Shown here piece after piece: positions 7,591-12,842 of a stretch of DNA of 12,842 bases. A program made the position numbers and the translations under genes. This stretch comes from Scatosoma sp045652965 (GTDB taxonomy: Bacteria > Bacillota > Clostridia > Christensenellales > Borkfalkiaceae): NCBI GenBank assembly GCA_045652965.1, contig JAZOLI010000029.1:1-12842 (forward strand), in the 5' to 3' direction. The notes below the pieces were generated by a model, which ran no database searches, was not told the origin of the DNA, and saw nothing but the letters and a program-made list of their open reading frames with translations. The stretch's first letter is position 1, and every line of letters starts with the position of its first letter.

Positions 7591-8982
7591 TTATAAATCA
7601 AACCAATTCAGATTGCAACGTCCGTCTTTGCTGTAAGAGCGGAAAAGTTCTTCCAATTCCCTTTCGCCCATAACCGTCGTTCTACCATCCGCGTACAGCT
7701 CGTCGATTGCTTCTTTCATCGTTTGCACAATCCAATCTTGCTTTGTCACCTGCTTTTCCGCTGGTAAGTTGAAATGCTTGTTAATCCAATAAGCAATGCC
7801 TGCAAGCCCCGACGTGTTTGTGATGGAAACTTCCGCAGGGCGTTTTAAAATTTTTTCCGTGTCGAAAATGTTATAAATTTCAGCATCTTTCATCATACCG
7901 TCCGCATGCACGCCCGCTCGCGTAAGATTGAACGCACTTCCCACAAACGGCGTCATGGGCGGCACTTCGTAGCCGAGTTCTTTTTTAAAATATTCCGCGA
8001 TATCCGTGATCGCCGTCGTATCCATGCCGTCCAACGTTCCACGAAGGGAAGCATACTGCATAACCATTGCTTCAAGCGGCACGTTGCCCGTGCGCTCGCC
8101 GATACCTAAAAGCGAACAGTTGATACCGCTCGCGCCATAAAGCCAAGCGCTCACCGCATTCGCCACCCCCATATAAAAATCGTTATGACCATGCCATTCC
8201 AGCATTTCAGAGGTAACGTCGGAATAATGGTGCAAGCCGTAAACGATGCCTGGAACACTTCTCGGAAGCGCCGTACCTGTGAAAGGCAAACCATAGCCCA
8301 TGGTGTCACACATACGAATACGAACGGGAATTTTTGCTTCCTTGGAAAGCTCAATTAATTTGTTGACAAAAGGAACGACGAAACCGTAGAAATCGGCTCG
8401 CGTCAAATCTTCCAAGTGACAACGAGGCGAGATCCCTGCTTCAAAAGCTTGCTTTACAACGGATAAATAGTGGTCGTATGCCTGCCTTCTCGTCATGTTC
8501 AATTTTTTGAAAATGTGATAATCGGAACAGCTTACCAAAATACCCGTTTCTTTGATACCGATATCGTGCACAAGCTCGAAATCTTCTTTCTTCGCACGAA
8601 TCCACGTGGTAATCTCAGGAAATTTATAGCCAAGCGCCATACATTCTTCAAGCGCCTGCCGATCTTTCTTCGTATACACAAAAAATTCGCTTTGACGAAC
8701 AATCCCTTTCGGGCCGCCAAGCCGAGCAATCATTTTATATATGTCCACCATTTGCTTGGGCGTATAAGGCGCGCGTGATTGCTGCCCATCGCGAAACGTC
8801 GTGTCAGTGAGCCAAATTTCTTTGGGCATGTTCATAGGCACGCGACGATGGTTAAACGCCGCTTTGGGAATTTCGTCGTAGGGATAAATATCGCGAAACA
8901 GTTGCGCCTGCGGCACGTCCTGCAATTCATATGCGTACGGGTCCTGCTCTAATAAATTACTGGAAGGATTTAATTCAATCAT
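7591..8982 (-). CDS. Re-type citrate synthase (homocitrate/isopropylmalate synthase-like)
   Basis: A 463-residue member of the DRE-TIM metallolyase superfamily. DTTFRDGQ (60-67) gives the metal-binding Asp and catalytic Arg64, HGHND (264-268) the two metal-binding histidines, and GIGERTGN (293-300) the third superfamily signature. Length, the N-terminal extension of about 55 residues and the order citrate synthase-aconitase-isocitrate dehydrogenase fit the anaerobic Re-citrate synthase first shown in Clostridium kluyveri, which condenses acetyl-CoA and oxaloacetate. It is unrelated to the common Si-type GltA. No leucine-feedback domain is present, arguing against isopropylmalate synthase; homocitrate synthase remains possible. 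The ATG at 8982 has AAAGGTG six bases upstream and is preferred over an in-frame GTG at 8991 lying inside that binding site. First gene of its operon. Confidence 0.88.
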   Translation of the reverse strand: MIELNPSSNLLEQDPYAYELQDVPQAQLFRDIYPYDEIPKAAFNHRRVPMNMPKEIWLTDTTFRDGQQSRAPYTPKQMVDIYKMIARLGGPKGIVRQSEFFVYTKKDRQALEECMALGYKFPEITTWIRAKKEDFELVHDIGIKETGILVSCSDYHIFKKLNMTRRQAYDHYLSVVKQAFEAGISPRCHLEDLTRADFYGFVVPFVNKLIELSKEAKIPVRIRMCDTMGYGLPFTGTALPRSVPGIVYGLHHYSDVTSEMLEWHGHNDFYMGVANAVSAWLYGASGINCSLLGIGERTGNVPLEAMVMQYASLRGTLDGMDTTAITDIAEYFKKELGYEVPPMTPFVGSAFNLTRAGVHADGMMKDAEIYNIFDTEKILKRPAEVSITNTSGLAGIAYWINKHFNLPAEKQVTKQDWIVQTMKEAIDELYADGRTTVMGERELEELFRSYSKDGRCNLNWFDL

Positions 8983-9017
8983 ACTATACACCTTTTGAAT
9001 TTTATTTTTCGATTAAA

Positions 9018-9085
9018 ATGCGTTGTTCAATTTATTAAATCGATTATACAAAAAAAGAATGCGTTTGTCAAGGATTTTAACGCAT
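9018..9085. promoter_or_regulatory. Candidate operator: three ATGCGTT boxes at the citrate synthase promoter
   Basis: ATGCGTT occurs at 9018-9024 and 9059-9065, 41 bases apart (about four helical turns), and inverted as AACGCAT at 9079-9085. The last two form a dyad, ATGCGTT-N13-AACGCAT, centred on the -35 box; the first lies in the leader, downstream of the transcription start. This arrangement suits repression, possibly with looping. Which protein binds is unknown. Confidence 0.4.
9043..9071 (-). promoter_or_regulatory. Consensus sigma-A promoter of the citrate synthase operon
   Basis: On the minus strand, TTGACA (9071-9066) and TATAAT (9048-9043) both match consensus and are 17 bases apart. 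Transcription should begin near 9036, giving a leader of about 54 bases. The very strong core suggests that control, if any, is by repression. Confidence 0.92.
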
Positions 9086-9124
9086 CTTTTCTTTTTTCTT
9101 TATTATTTTATTAATTTTTTTCAC

Positions 9125-9934
9125 TTAAAAAGCATCTTTAGAGATTTTACTCCAACGCTTAGCGATAAATTTCAGCTTCCAGCTTTGCGGCAACCATATC
9201 GTTCCGATTCGCATCACTTTATTCCAAAAACCAACAATTGCTTTCGCCTTATTTTTACGAACGGCTTTTAAAGCATATTCCGCGACCGACTCAGGAGATT
9301 TTGCGGCAAGCTTACCCCAAAGCCCCTGCCCTTTGATTTGTTCTTTGATATCGTCGCGTGTGGGCATTGCGCCGGGAAGAATGGCGCAAACCGCCGCGTT
9401 TTTACCTTTTAACTCTTCCCGCAGAGCAACGGAAAAAGACGTAAGCGCGGTTTTGGTGGCGCTATATATTGCAAAATAAGGCATAGGATAAAGACCAGAA
9501 ACGCTTGAAACGTTCAAAATTTCTAAACGCTCCGCGCGGCTATCGATTGCAAAACGGCAAAGGGAAACGGCAGCTTCGAAATTGACACGGCATTGAAAGG
9601 CTATCTTTTCCTGCGAATAATTTTCAAAAGGCTTTTGCACGTCTACCCCTGCCGCGTTTACGAGCAAGCGTATCCTATAACCTGCCGCTCGCATTTTTTC
9701 AATCATCTCATACCTGCTATCCCCGTTCGATAAATCGGCGGCAAAAATCGCCACGTCGGTAATTGCAAATTTTTCTAACAATTCGTTTTTTAAGGCAATT
9801 AGTTTTTCTTCGCTTCGACCCGTCAAAATGAGCTTGCACTTTCGCCCCGCCAAAGCAAACGCAAACGCCTTGCCTAAGCCACCCGTTGCGCCCGTTATCA
9901 ACGCATAGCCACCTGTATAGTTTTCTTTTTTCAT
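9125..9934 (-). CDS. Short-chain dehydrogenase/reductase (classical SDR)
   Basis: A 269-residue classical SDR. The nucleotide-binding glycine motif TGATGGLG lies at 14-21, NAAG at 93-96, and the catalytic set is Asn118, Ser143/144 (NVSSVSG), Tyr157 and Lys161 (YSATK). TGRSEE after the second strand, with Arg40 near the cofactor 2'-phosphate position, hints at NADP but is not proof. The C-terminal 40 residues are basic with aromatic and hydrophobic residues (IWLPQSWKLKFIAKRW), possibly a membrane-touching amphipathic tail. The substrate cannot be assigned. I use the ATG at 9934; a GTG at 9940 is also possible, and the ribosome binding site is weak (GGGA). The start lies 18 bases after the yggS stop, so the pair is probably one transcript. 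No terminator is visible between its stop and the citrate synthase promoter. Confidence 0.88.
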   Translation of the reverse strand: MKKENYTGGYALITGATGGLGKAFAFALAGRKCKLILTGRSEEKLIALKNELLEKFAITDVAIFAADLSNGDSRYEMIEKMRAAGYRIRLLVNAAGVDVQKPFENYSQEKIAFQCRVNFEAAVSLCRFAIDSRAERLEILNVSSVSGLYPMPYFAIYSATKTALTSFSVALREELKGKNAAVCAILPGAMPTRDDIKEQIKGQGLWGKLAAKSPESVAEYALKAVRKNKAKAIVGFWNKVMRIGTIWLPQSWKLKFIAKRWSKISKDAF

Positions 9935-9952
9935 CTTCACTTTCCCAAGTTA

Positions 9953-10627
9953 TCAATAATTTCGAGCGCCAAAAATGGTTGAGCCAAGCCGCACCATGTT
10001 GCTCCCTTCTTCCACGCAAAGCTTATAATCCCCGCTCATTCCCATAGATAAAAATTCTACGTCACTGCAGCAAGTTTTTGCCCATTCAAATAATGCACGC
10101 ATTTTTCTTACAAGACTTCGAAGAAGATCTGTATCGTCCGATTCGGGCAACATTGCCATAAAGCCTTTTACGCGCAATCCGTCCGTTTTCGTTAACCGCA
10201 AAAAGGCTTCTTTCGCTTCTTCATAAGCATAGCCGCCTTTCGTGGTTTCGTCGCCTATATTTACCTGTAAAAGCACGCTCGAAACGAGCCCCTGTTTCAA
10301 CGAAAGGCGTGCAATTTCCCCTGCGAGCTCGTCCCGATCGCACGAATGGAAAAGCTCCACTTTACCCACGAGATATTTCACCTTGTTCGTTTGTAAATGC
10401 CCGATAAAATGGCGTGAACAAGGCGAGATGAACTCGTTTTTATCCCTAAATTCTTGCGCTTTGTTTTCCGCAACGGCATCCACCCCCGCATCAATCGCGG
10501 CGTTGATCGCTTCCGCACTTTGCATTTTCGTTGCCGCGACGAGCGCCACACGCTCTCCAAAAGCGTTTCCGCTGGCAAGCGCGCTTTTAATTTCTCTCAC
10601 TTTGCTTTTGATTTCTTCCGTTTGCAT
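9953..10627 (-). CDS. yggS: YggS/PROSC-family pyridoxal 5'-phosphate homeostasis protein
   Basis: A 224-residue, full-length member of the PLP-binding protein family (YggS in E. coli, YlmE in Bacillus, PLPBP in humans). It is a single-domain fold-type III TIM barrel that binds PLP, has no known catalysis and balances vitamin B6 and amino-acid pools. Signatures: Lys34 in LVAATK (the PLP Schiff-base lysine), HFIGHLQTNK (73-82), QVNIGDETTKGG (121-132), SMGMSGD (194-200) and the phosphate-binding end GSNMVRLGSTIFG (208-220). The start ATG has GAGG five bases upstream. In many Bacillota this gene sits next to sepF and division genes; here it is instead with an SDR and divergent from a LysR regulator. 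Confidence 0.95.
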   Translation of the reverse strand: MQTEEIKSKVREIKSALASGNAFGERVALVAATKMQSAEAINAAIDAGVDAVAENKAQEFRDKNEFISPCSRHFIGHLQTNKVKYLVGKVELFHSCDRDELAGEIARLSLKQGLVSSVLLQVNIGDETTKGGYAYEEAKEAFLRLTKTDGLRVKGFMAMLPESDDTDLLRSLVRKMRALFEWAKTCCSDVEFLSMGMSGDYKLCVEEGSNMVRLGSTIFGARNY

Positions 10628-10651
10628 AACCGCCTCAAAACGTTTTTATTT

Positions 10652-10680
10652 AGTATACTCTTTTTACCTTTTTTTGTCAA
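10652..10680 (-). promoter_or_regulatory. Sigma-A promoter of the yggS-SDR operon
   Basis: On the minus strand, TTGACA (10680-10675) and TATACT (10657-10652) are separated by 17 bases, one mismatch from consensus overall. Transcription would begin near 10645, giving a leader of under 20 bases. Confidence 0.87.
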
Positions 10681-10727
10681 TCTTACACGCTAAAAAATAT
10701 AAAAATAGGAAAAAATTCGTGTTTTTT

Positions 10728-10742
10728 ATGATAATTGCTCAT
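10728..10742. promoter_or_regulatory. Candidate LysR-type operator, ATGA-N7-TCAT
   Basis: This 15-base dyad has the T-N11-A geometry of LysR-family boxes (T at 10729, A at 10741). It lies between the divergent yggS and LysR promoters, just upstream of the LysR -35 box, where LysR proteins commonly bind to repress themselves and act on the divergent gene. A second perfect palindrome, GCAAATTTGC (10759-10768), lies between the LysR -35 and -10 boxes. Confidence 0.45.
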
Positions 10743-10748
10743 TTTTAG

Positions 10749-10777
10749 TTGCTTTTTTGCAAATTTGCCTGTATAAT
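10749..10777 (+). promoter_or_regulatory. Probable promoter of the LysR regulator gene
   Basis: TATAAT (10772-10777) matches consensus. The -35 candidate TTGCTT (10749-10754) lies 17 bases upstream and matches poorly after its TTG, as expected for a weak, autoregulated gene. The start of transcription would be near 10784. Confidence 0.65.
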
Positions 10778-10819
10778 TAAAGCAATAGATAAAACCGATA
10801 AGGATAATCAATTTTTTCT

Positions 10820-11695
10820 ATGAACACGGAAGAACTCAAAACATTTATTTATTTGTCAAAAGTAAAAAACTTCACTTTGGCAGCGGAACAGCTTTACATA
10901 GCACAATCAACGGTGACAAACCGCATTAGCGAACTTGAAAAGGAAGTTGGAAAGCGGCTTTTTTCTCGTGGATCTAAAACGGTGACTCTTACGGAAGCAG
11001 GCAAAGTTTTTTTACGCTATGCTGAACGTATTTTGGAATTGCGAGATACATCGATCGAAGAAATGAACGCGCTCACTTCTCATAACCGTAAATTTTCGAT
11101 CGGTGCAATCAACGCAACCTACGAAATCTACGTAAAACCGCTTGTAGACGAATGCTTGAAAGATAACACGGTTACGTCCATCAAAGTTATGCTTGGGCAC
11201 TCGCTTGATCTTATTCAGCAGCTACAAGACAACGTGCTTGATATGGTGTTTTCCGCCGTGCCTTTAAAGCGGATTGGGTATACGTGCGAAGTTTTCGACA
11301 CCGATCGCGTAGCGCTCGTTTGCGGAAAGGGAAAAAACGAATATAAAGATGGTGTGACCAAATCCCAACTCGCAAAGTTGCCCTACCTTATGTGCGATTT
11401 TACGTTGAGTGAAGCAGGTGTGTTTATCCGTTCACTCTTCCCCACAAACCACGCATTCCGTTTAGACGTAGACAACTCTTCTAAAATTATTCCTTATTTA
11501 GAAAAAGGGCTTGGTTATTCATTCTTGCCTTACAAGCTTGTCAAAGATCAATTGCAAGCAGGCACCTTGGAAGAAGTGACTTTGAAAGATTTTACAGCCC
11601 CCAACGTGACCACCTATCTCATTTATCGCCAAGGCTACGACGTAAAGCGTTTCTTGGAAAATAAATTTGAAGAAGTGTTTCCTGAAAAAGCATAA
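10820..11695 (+). CDS. LysR-family transcriptional regulator
   Basis: A 291-residue, normal-length LysR regulator. The N-terminal winged helix-turn-helix covers about residues 1-60 (FTLAAEQLYIAQSTVTNRIS, then LEKEVGKRLFSR), a linker helix follows (60-85), and the effector-binding periplasmic-fold domain covers about 90-291. The co-inducer cannot be predicted. It diverges from the yggS-SDR pair, its most likely target together with itself. Bacillus CcpC, which controls citrate synthase and aconitase, is also a LysR protein of similar size; the citrate operon lies close by, but nothing here shows this is its equivalent. Oddly, the nearest ribosome binding site, AAGGA (10800-10804), is 15 bases from the ATG, so initiation may be weak. 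The start is nonetheless right, because the following residues are the family N-terminus. Confidence 0.92.
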   Translation: MNTEELKTFIYLSKVKNFTLAAEQLYIAQSTVTNRISELEKEVGKRLFSRGSKTVTLTEAGKVFLRYAERILELRDTSIEEMNALTSHNRKFSIGAINATYEIYVKPLVDECLKDNTVTSIKVMLGHSLDLIQQLQDNVLDMVFSAVPLKRIGYTCEVFDTDRVALVCGKGKNEYKDGVTKSQLAKLPYLMCDFTLSEAGVFIRSLFPTNHAFRLDVDNSSKIIPYLEKGLGYSFLPYKLVKDQLQAGTLEEVTLKDFTAPNVTTYLIYRQGYDVKRFLENKFEEVFPEKA

Positions 11696-11714
11696 TTAAA
11701 TAAAAAAATCATTT

Positions 11715-11748
11715 ATTCTCCACAGGTGTTCCTGTGGGGAATATTTTT
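11715..11748 (+). terminator. Intrinsic terminator of the LysR gene
   Basis: A 12-bp stem with one G-U pair (11715-11726 with 11731-11742), loop TGTT, followed by the U-rich ATATTTTTAT. It begins 20 bases after the LysR stop codon. Confidence 0.9.
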
Positions 11749-11776
11749 ATAGTGGATACTCTTTAAGAAAACGCCT

Positions 11777-11862
11777 CGCGAACCAGGGTTCTCGTCCCTA
11801 TCACAACTCGGAGGGCTTCGCCTACGGCTCGCGCGAACCAGGGTTCTCGTCCCTTCCACAAC
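11777..11862. repeat. Two 31-bp direct repeats resembling a tRNA T-arm
   Basis: Copies at 11777-11807 and 11832-11862 are offset by 55 bases and differ at two positions. Each contains CCAGGGTTCTCGTCCCT on the plus strand, which differs at only two adjacent loop bases from the T-arm of the tRNA-Lys gene just to the right, but lies in the opposite orientation to it. The 24 bases between copies are GC-rich and contain GCCTACGGC (11820-11828), a small hairpin with the same loop as one in the ladder at the left edge of the window. No protein is credible here. Confidence 0.65.
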
Positions 11863-11891
11863 AAAAAAACACGCACAAGGCGTGTCTTTTT
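11863..11891 (-). terminator. Bidirectional intrinsic terminator downstream of the tRNA pair
   Basis: ACACGC (11869-11874) and GCGTGT (11880-11885) form a 6-bp stem with a 5-base loop. On the minus strand it is followed by seven Ts (complement of 11863-11869) and on the plus strand by five (11887-11891). It ends the tRNA transcript two bases after the tRNA-Lys CCA end. Confidence 0.85.
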
Positions 11892-11893
11892 GC

Positions 11894-11969
11894 TGGTGGT
11901 CGATCAGGGACTCGAACCCTGGGCCCATTGATTAAGAGTCAATTGCTCTACCAGCTGAGCTAATCGTCC
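11894..11969 (-). tRNA. tRNA-Lys, anticodon CUU
   Basis: A 76-base cloverleaf with encoded CCA: acceptor GGACGAT/ATCGACC, D-arm GCTC/GAGC, anticodon stem ATTGA/TCAAT with loop CTCTTAA (anticodon at 11934-11936), T-arm CAGGG/CCCTG with loop TTCGAGT. It reads AAG codons. The acceptor stem has an A3-A70 mismatch where bacterial tRNA-Lys usually has a pair. As the C34 isoacceptor it overlaps in function with the UUU tRNA-Lys expected elsewhere in the genome. Second gene of the tandem tRNA transcript, 8 bases after tRNA-Ala. Confidence 0.9.
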
Positions 11970-11977
11970 ATATTCAT

Positions 11978-12053
11978 TGGTGGAGATAAGAGGATTCGCA
12001 CCGCTGGCCTCCTCGTTGCGAACGAGGCGCTCTACCAACTGAGCCATATCCCC
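11978..12053 (-). tRNA. tRNA-Ala, anticodon CGC, with an irregular T-arm
   Basis: A 76-base cloverleaf with encoded CCA. The acceptor GGGGATA/TATCTCC includes G3-U70, the alanine identity pair; D-arm GCTC/GAGC; anticodon stem CCTCG/CGAGG with loop TTCGCAA (anticodon at 12018-12020), reading GCG codons. The T-arm is irregular: stem AGCGG/CCTCT has a C-U mismatch at 51-63, and the loop is TGCGAAT, so position 55, nearly always U (pseudouridine), is G. It may be functional but weakened, or a decaying copy. First gene after the promoter. Confidence 0.82.
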
Positions 12054-12066
12054 ACAAGCATTACCT

Positions 12067-12095
12067 ATTATATACTTTTCTTTTATATTTGTCAA
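12067..12095 (-). promoter_or_regulatory. Consensus sigma-A promoter of the tRNA pair
   Basis: On the minus strand, TTGACA (12095-12090) and TATAAT (12072-12067) are both perfect and 17 bases apart. Transcription would start near 12060, a few bases before tRNA-Ala. Confidence 0.93.
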
Positions 12096-12164
12096 CGATT
12101 TTTCGCCATATTTTATTATAAATTTTTAAAAATTTTATTGATTACTTTCACGCTCAAAGAGCAG

Positions 12165-12193
12165 TTGACAAACGGTTTTTCGCATGTTATAAT
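12165..12193 (+). promoter_or_regulatory. Consensus sigma-A promoter touching the start of the second SDR
   Basis: TTGACA (12165-12170) and TATAAT (12188-12193) are perfect and 17 bases apart. The predicted transcription start, about seven bases after the -10 box, falls on the ATG at 12200. Confidence 0.9.
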
Positions 12194-12199
12194 ATGGAT

Positions 12200-12842
12200 A
12201 TGAAAAACTGGTTAAATGATGAATGGATCGTTCTTTCCGGCGCGTCAAGCGGCATCGGAAGAGAACTTTGTAAAATTTTTGTAGAACGCTTTAACGCAAA
12301 GGTTATCGGGATTGGTAGAAGGGAAGAAAAAATGCTTTCCTTAAAAACAGAACTTGGTGAAAACGCCGAACGATTTGATTATGCCATTTTCGACGTGAGC
12401 AAGCAAGAAAATTGGCAAAAATTTAAAAATCGGCTTGTGGAGCAAAACATCCGCCCCGCACTCTTAATCAACAACGCAGGTGTTTTCCCTACCTTTAAAA
12501 CCGTTTTGAAAACGCCACCGGAAACGTTTGAGCGTATTATGCAAACGAATTATTTTTCCATTATATACGCAGTAGAAGCCCTTTCTCCGCTTCTTACAGG
12601 CAATGAAAAACACAAGCCCGCAATCGTGAACGTCGCTTCTTCCGCTTCTCTTTGCACCGTTGCAGGCACAGCCGCTTATTCGGCAAGCAAAGCCGCGGTT
12701 AAAAGCTACACTGAAGCGCTTGCCATGGAAGAAAAAGGCAAAAAATATGTGGGCTTAGTTTGCCCTGGCACAACCGCAACCGATTTGTTCAGCGGCGAAA
12801 AAAACACGAAAGATAGCGCGCTATATTTGGAGCCTATGCCTG
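12200..12842 (+). CDS. Short-chain dehydrogenase/reductase, partial (3' end beyond window)
   Basis: The first 214 codons of a classical SDR; the reading frame is open to the window edge, so the C-terminus is missing. The glycine motif GASSGIG lies at 14-20, NNAG at 91-94, and the catalytic set is Asn117, Ser147/148 (NVASSAS), Tyr160 and Lys164 (YSASK). IGIGRREE has arginines at 40-41 near the cofactor adenosine, compatible with NADP. It is a distant paralogue of the SDR at 9125-9934, sharing only family motifs. There is no ribosome binding site: the -10 box of its promoter ends seven bases before the ATG, so the mRNA is probably leaderless. An in-frame ATG at 12194 is less likely, as it would precede the predicted transcription start. 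Substrate unknown. Confidence 0.9.
   Translation, partial: MKNWLNDEWIVLSGASSGIGRELCKIFVERFNAKVIGIGRREEKMLSLKTELGENAERFDYAIFDVSKQENWQKFKNRLVEQNIRPALLINNAGVFPTFKTVLKTPPETFERIMQTNYFSIIYAVEALSPLLTGNEKHKPAIVNVASSASLCTVAGTAAYSASKAAVKSYTEALAMEEKGKKYVGLVCPGTTATDLFSGEKNTKDSALYLEPMP

Noticed and set aside
7591..8982. 2-isopropylmalate synthase (leuA)
   Set aside because: The leucine-binding regulatory domain is absent, the start region is unlike LeuA, and the neighbours are aconitase and isocitrate dehydrogenase rather than leuBCD.
10242..10748. A 168-codon plus-strand open frame antisense to yggS
   Set aside because: It lies opposite a well-supported gene, has serine-rich low-complexity content, no ribosome binding site and runs through two promoters.
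10820..11695. Naming the LysR gene ccpC
   Set aside because: Size and nearness to the citrate operon are suggestive, but no ATAA-N7-TTAT box was found at the citrate synthase promoter and it is divergent from yggS instead.
11894..12053. tRNA genes as an integration site for a mobile island
   Set aside because: No integrase, no duplicated tRNA 3' end of the length expected for an attachment site, and ordinary genes on both sides.
11713..12095. Short minus-strand open frames over the repeat and tRNA region
   Set aside because: They read through the terminators, T-arm-like repeats and both tRNA genes, lack ribosome binding sites and are typical artefacts of tRNA sequence.

Overview
The window looks like a chromosomal piece of an anaerobic, low-to-moderate G+C Bacillota, most likely Clostridia. 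This rests on the AAGGAG-type ribosome binding sites, the sigma-A promoters with TTGACA / TATAAT boxes and exact 17-base spacers, and a citrate synthase that resembles the Re-face enzyme known from Clostridium kluyveri. Genus cannot be judged from the sequence. I saw no phage, transposase, CRISPR array or defence gene.

Layout from left to right. (1) Positions 7-141 hold a gene-free ladder of short hairpins separated by ATATCAC-like linkers and partly enclosed by a perfect 14-bp long-range stem. (2) A four-gene minus-strand operon (158-4367) runs from a promoter at 4391-4419: two related polytopic membrane proteins of unknown function, an alpha-phosphoglucomutase and a cytoplasmic SGNH hydrolase. 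(3) A three-gene minus-strand operon (4466-8982) runs in pathway order: Re-type citrate synthase, single-chain aconitase, isocitrate dehydrogenase. It has one strong promoter (9043-9071), very tight junctions and one terminator (4426-4462). Together these enzymes would turn oxaloacetate and acetyl-CoA into 2-oxoglutarate, the usual oxidative half-cycle for glutamate supply in an anaerobe. (4) A minus-strand pair (9125-10627) holds a YggS-type pyridoxal-phosphate protein and a short-chain dehydrogenase. (5) A LysR-type regulator (10820-11695) diverges from that pair and has its own terminator. (6) Positions 11777-12053 hold two 31-bp repeats resembling a tRNA T-arm, a terminator, and tRNA-Lys(CUU) and tRNA-Ala(CGC) behind a consensus promoter. 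(7) A second short-chain dehydrogenase starts at 12200 and runs off the window; its promoter places transcription start on the start codon, so its mRNA is probably leaderless.

Most of the window is ordinary metabolism. The items most worth a second look are the hairpin ladder, the leaderless dehydrogenase, the two structurally odd tRNA genes with nearby T-arm-like repeats, the paired membrane proteins, and the candidate operators at the citrate synthase and LysR promoters. No gene stands out as an undescribed system. The hairpin ladder is the best candidate for something poorly understood. No gene-free stretch exceeds 300 bases; the largest, about 200 bases each, are 10628-10819 and 11696-11893, and both are annotated.
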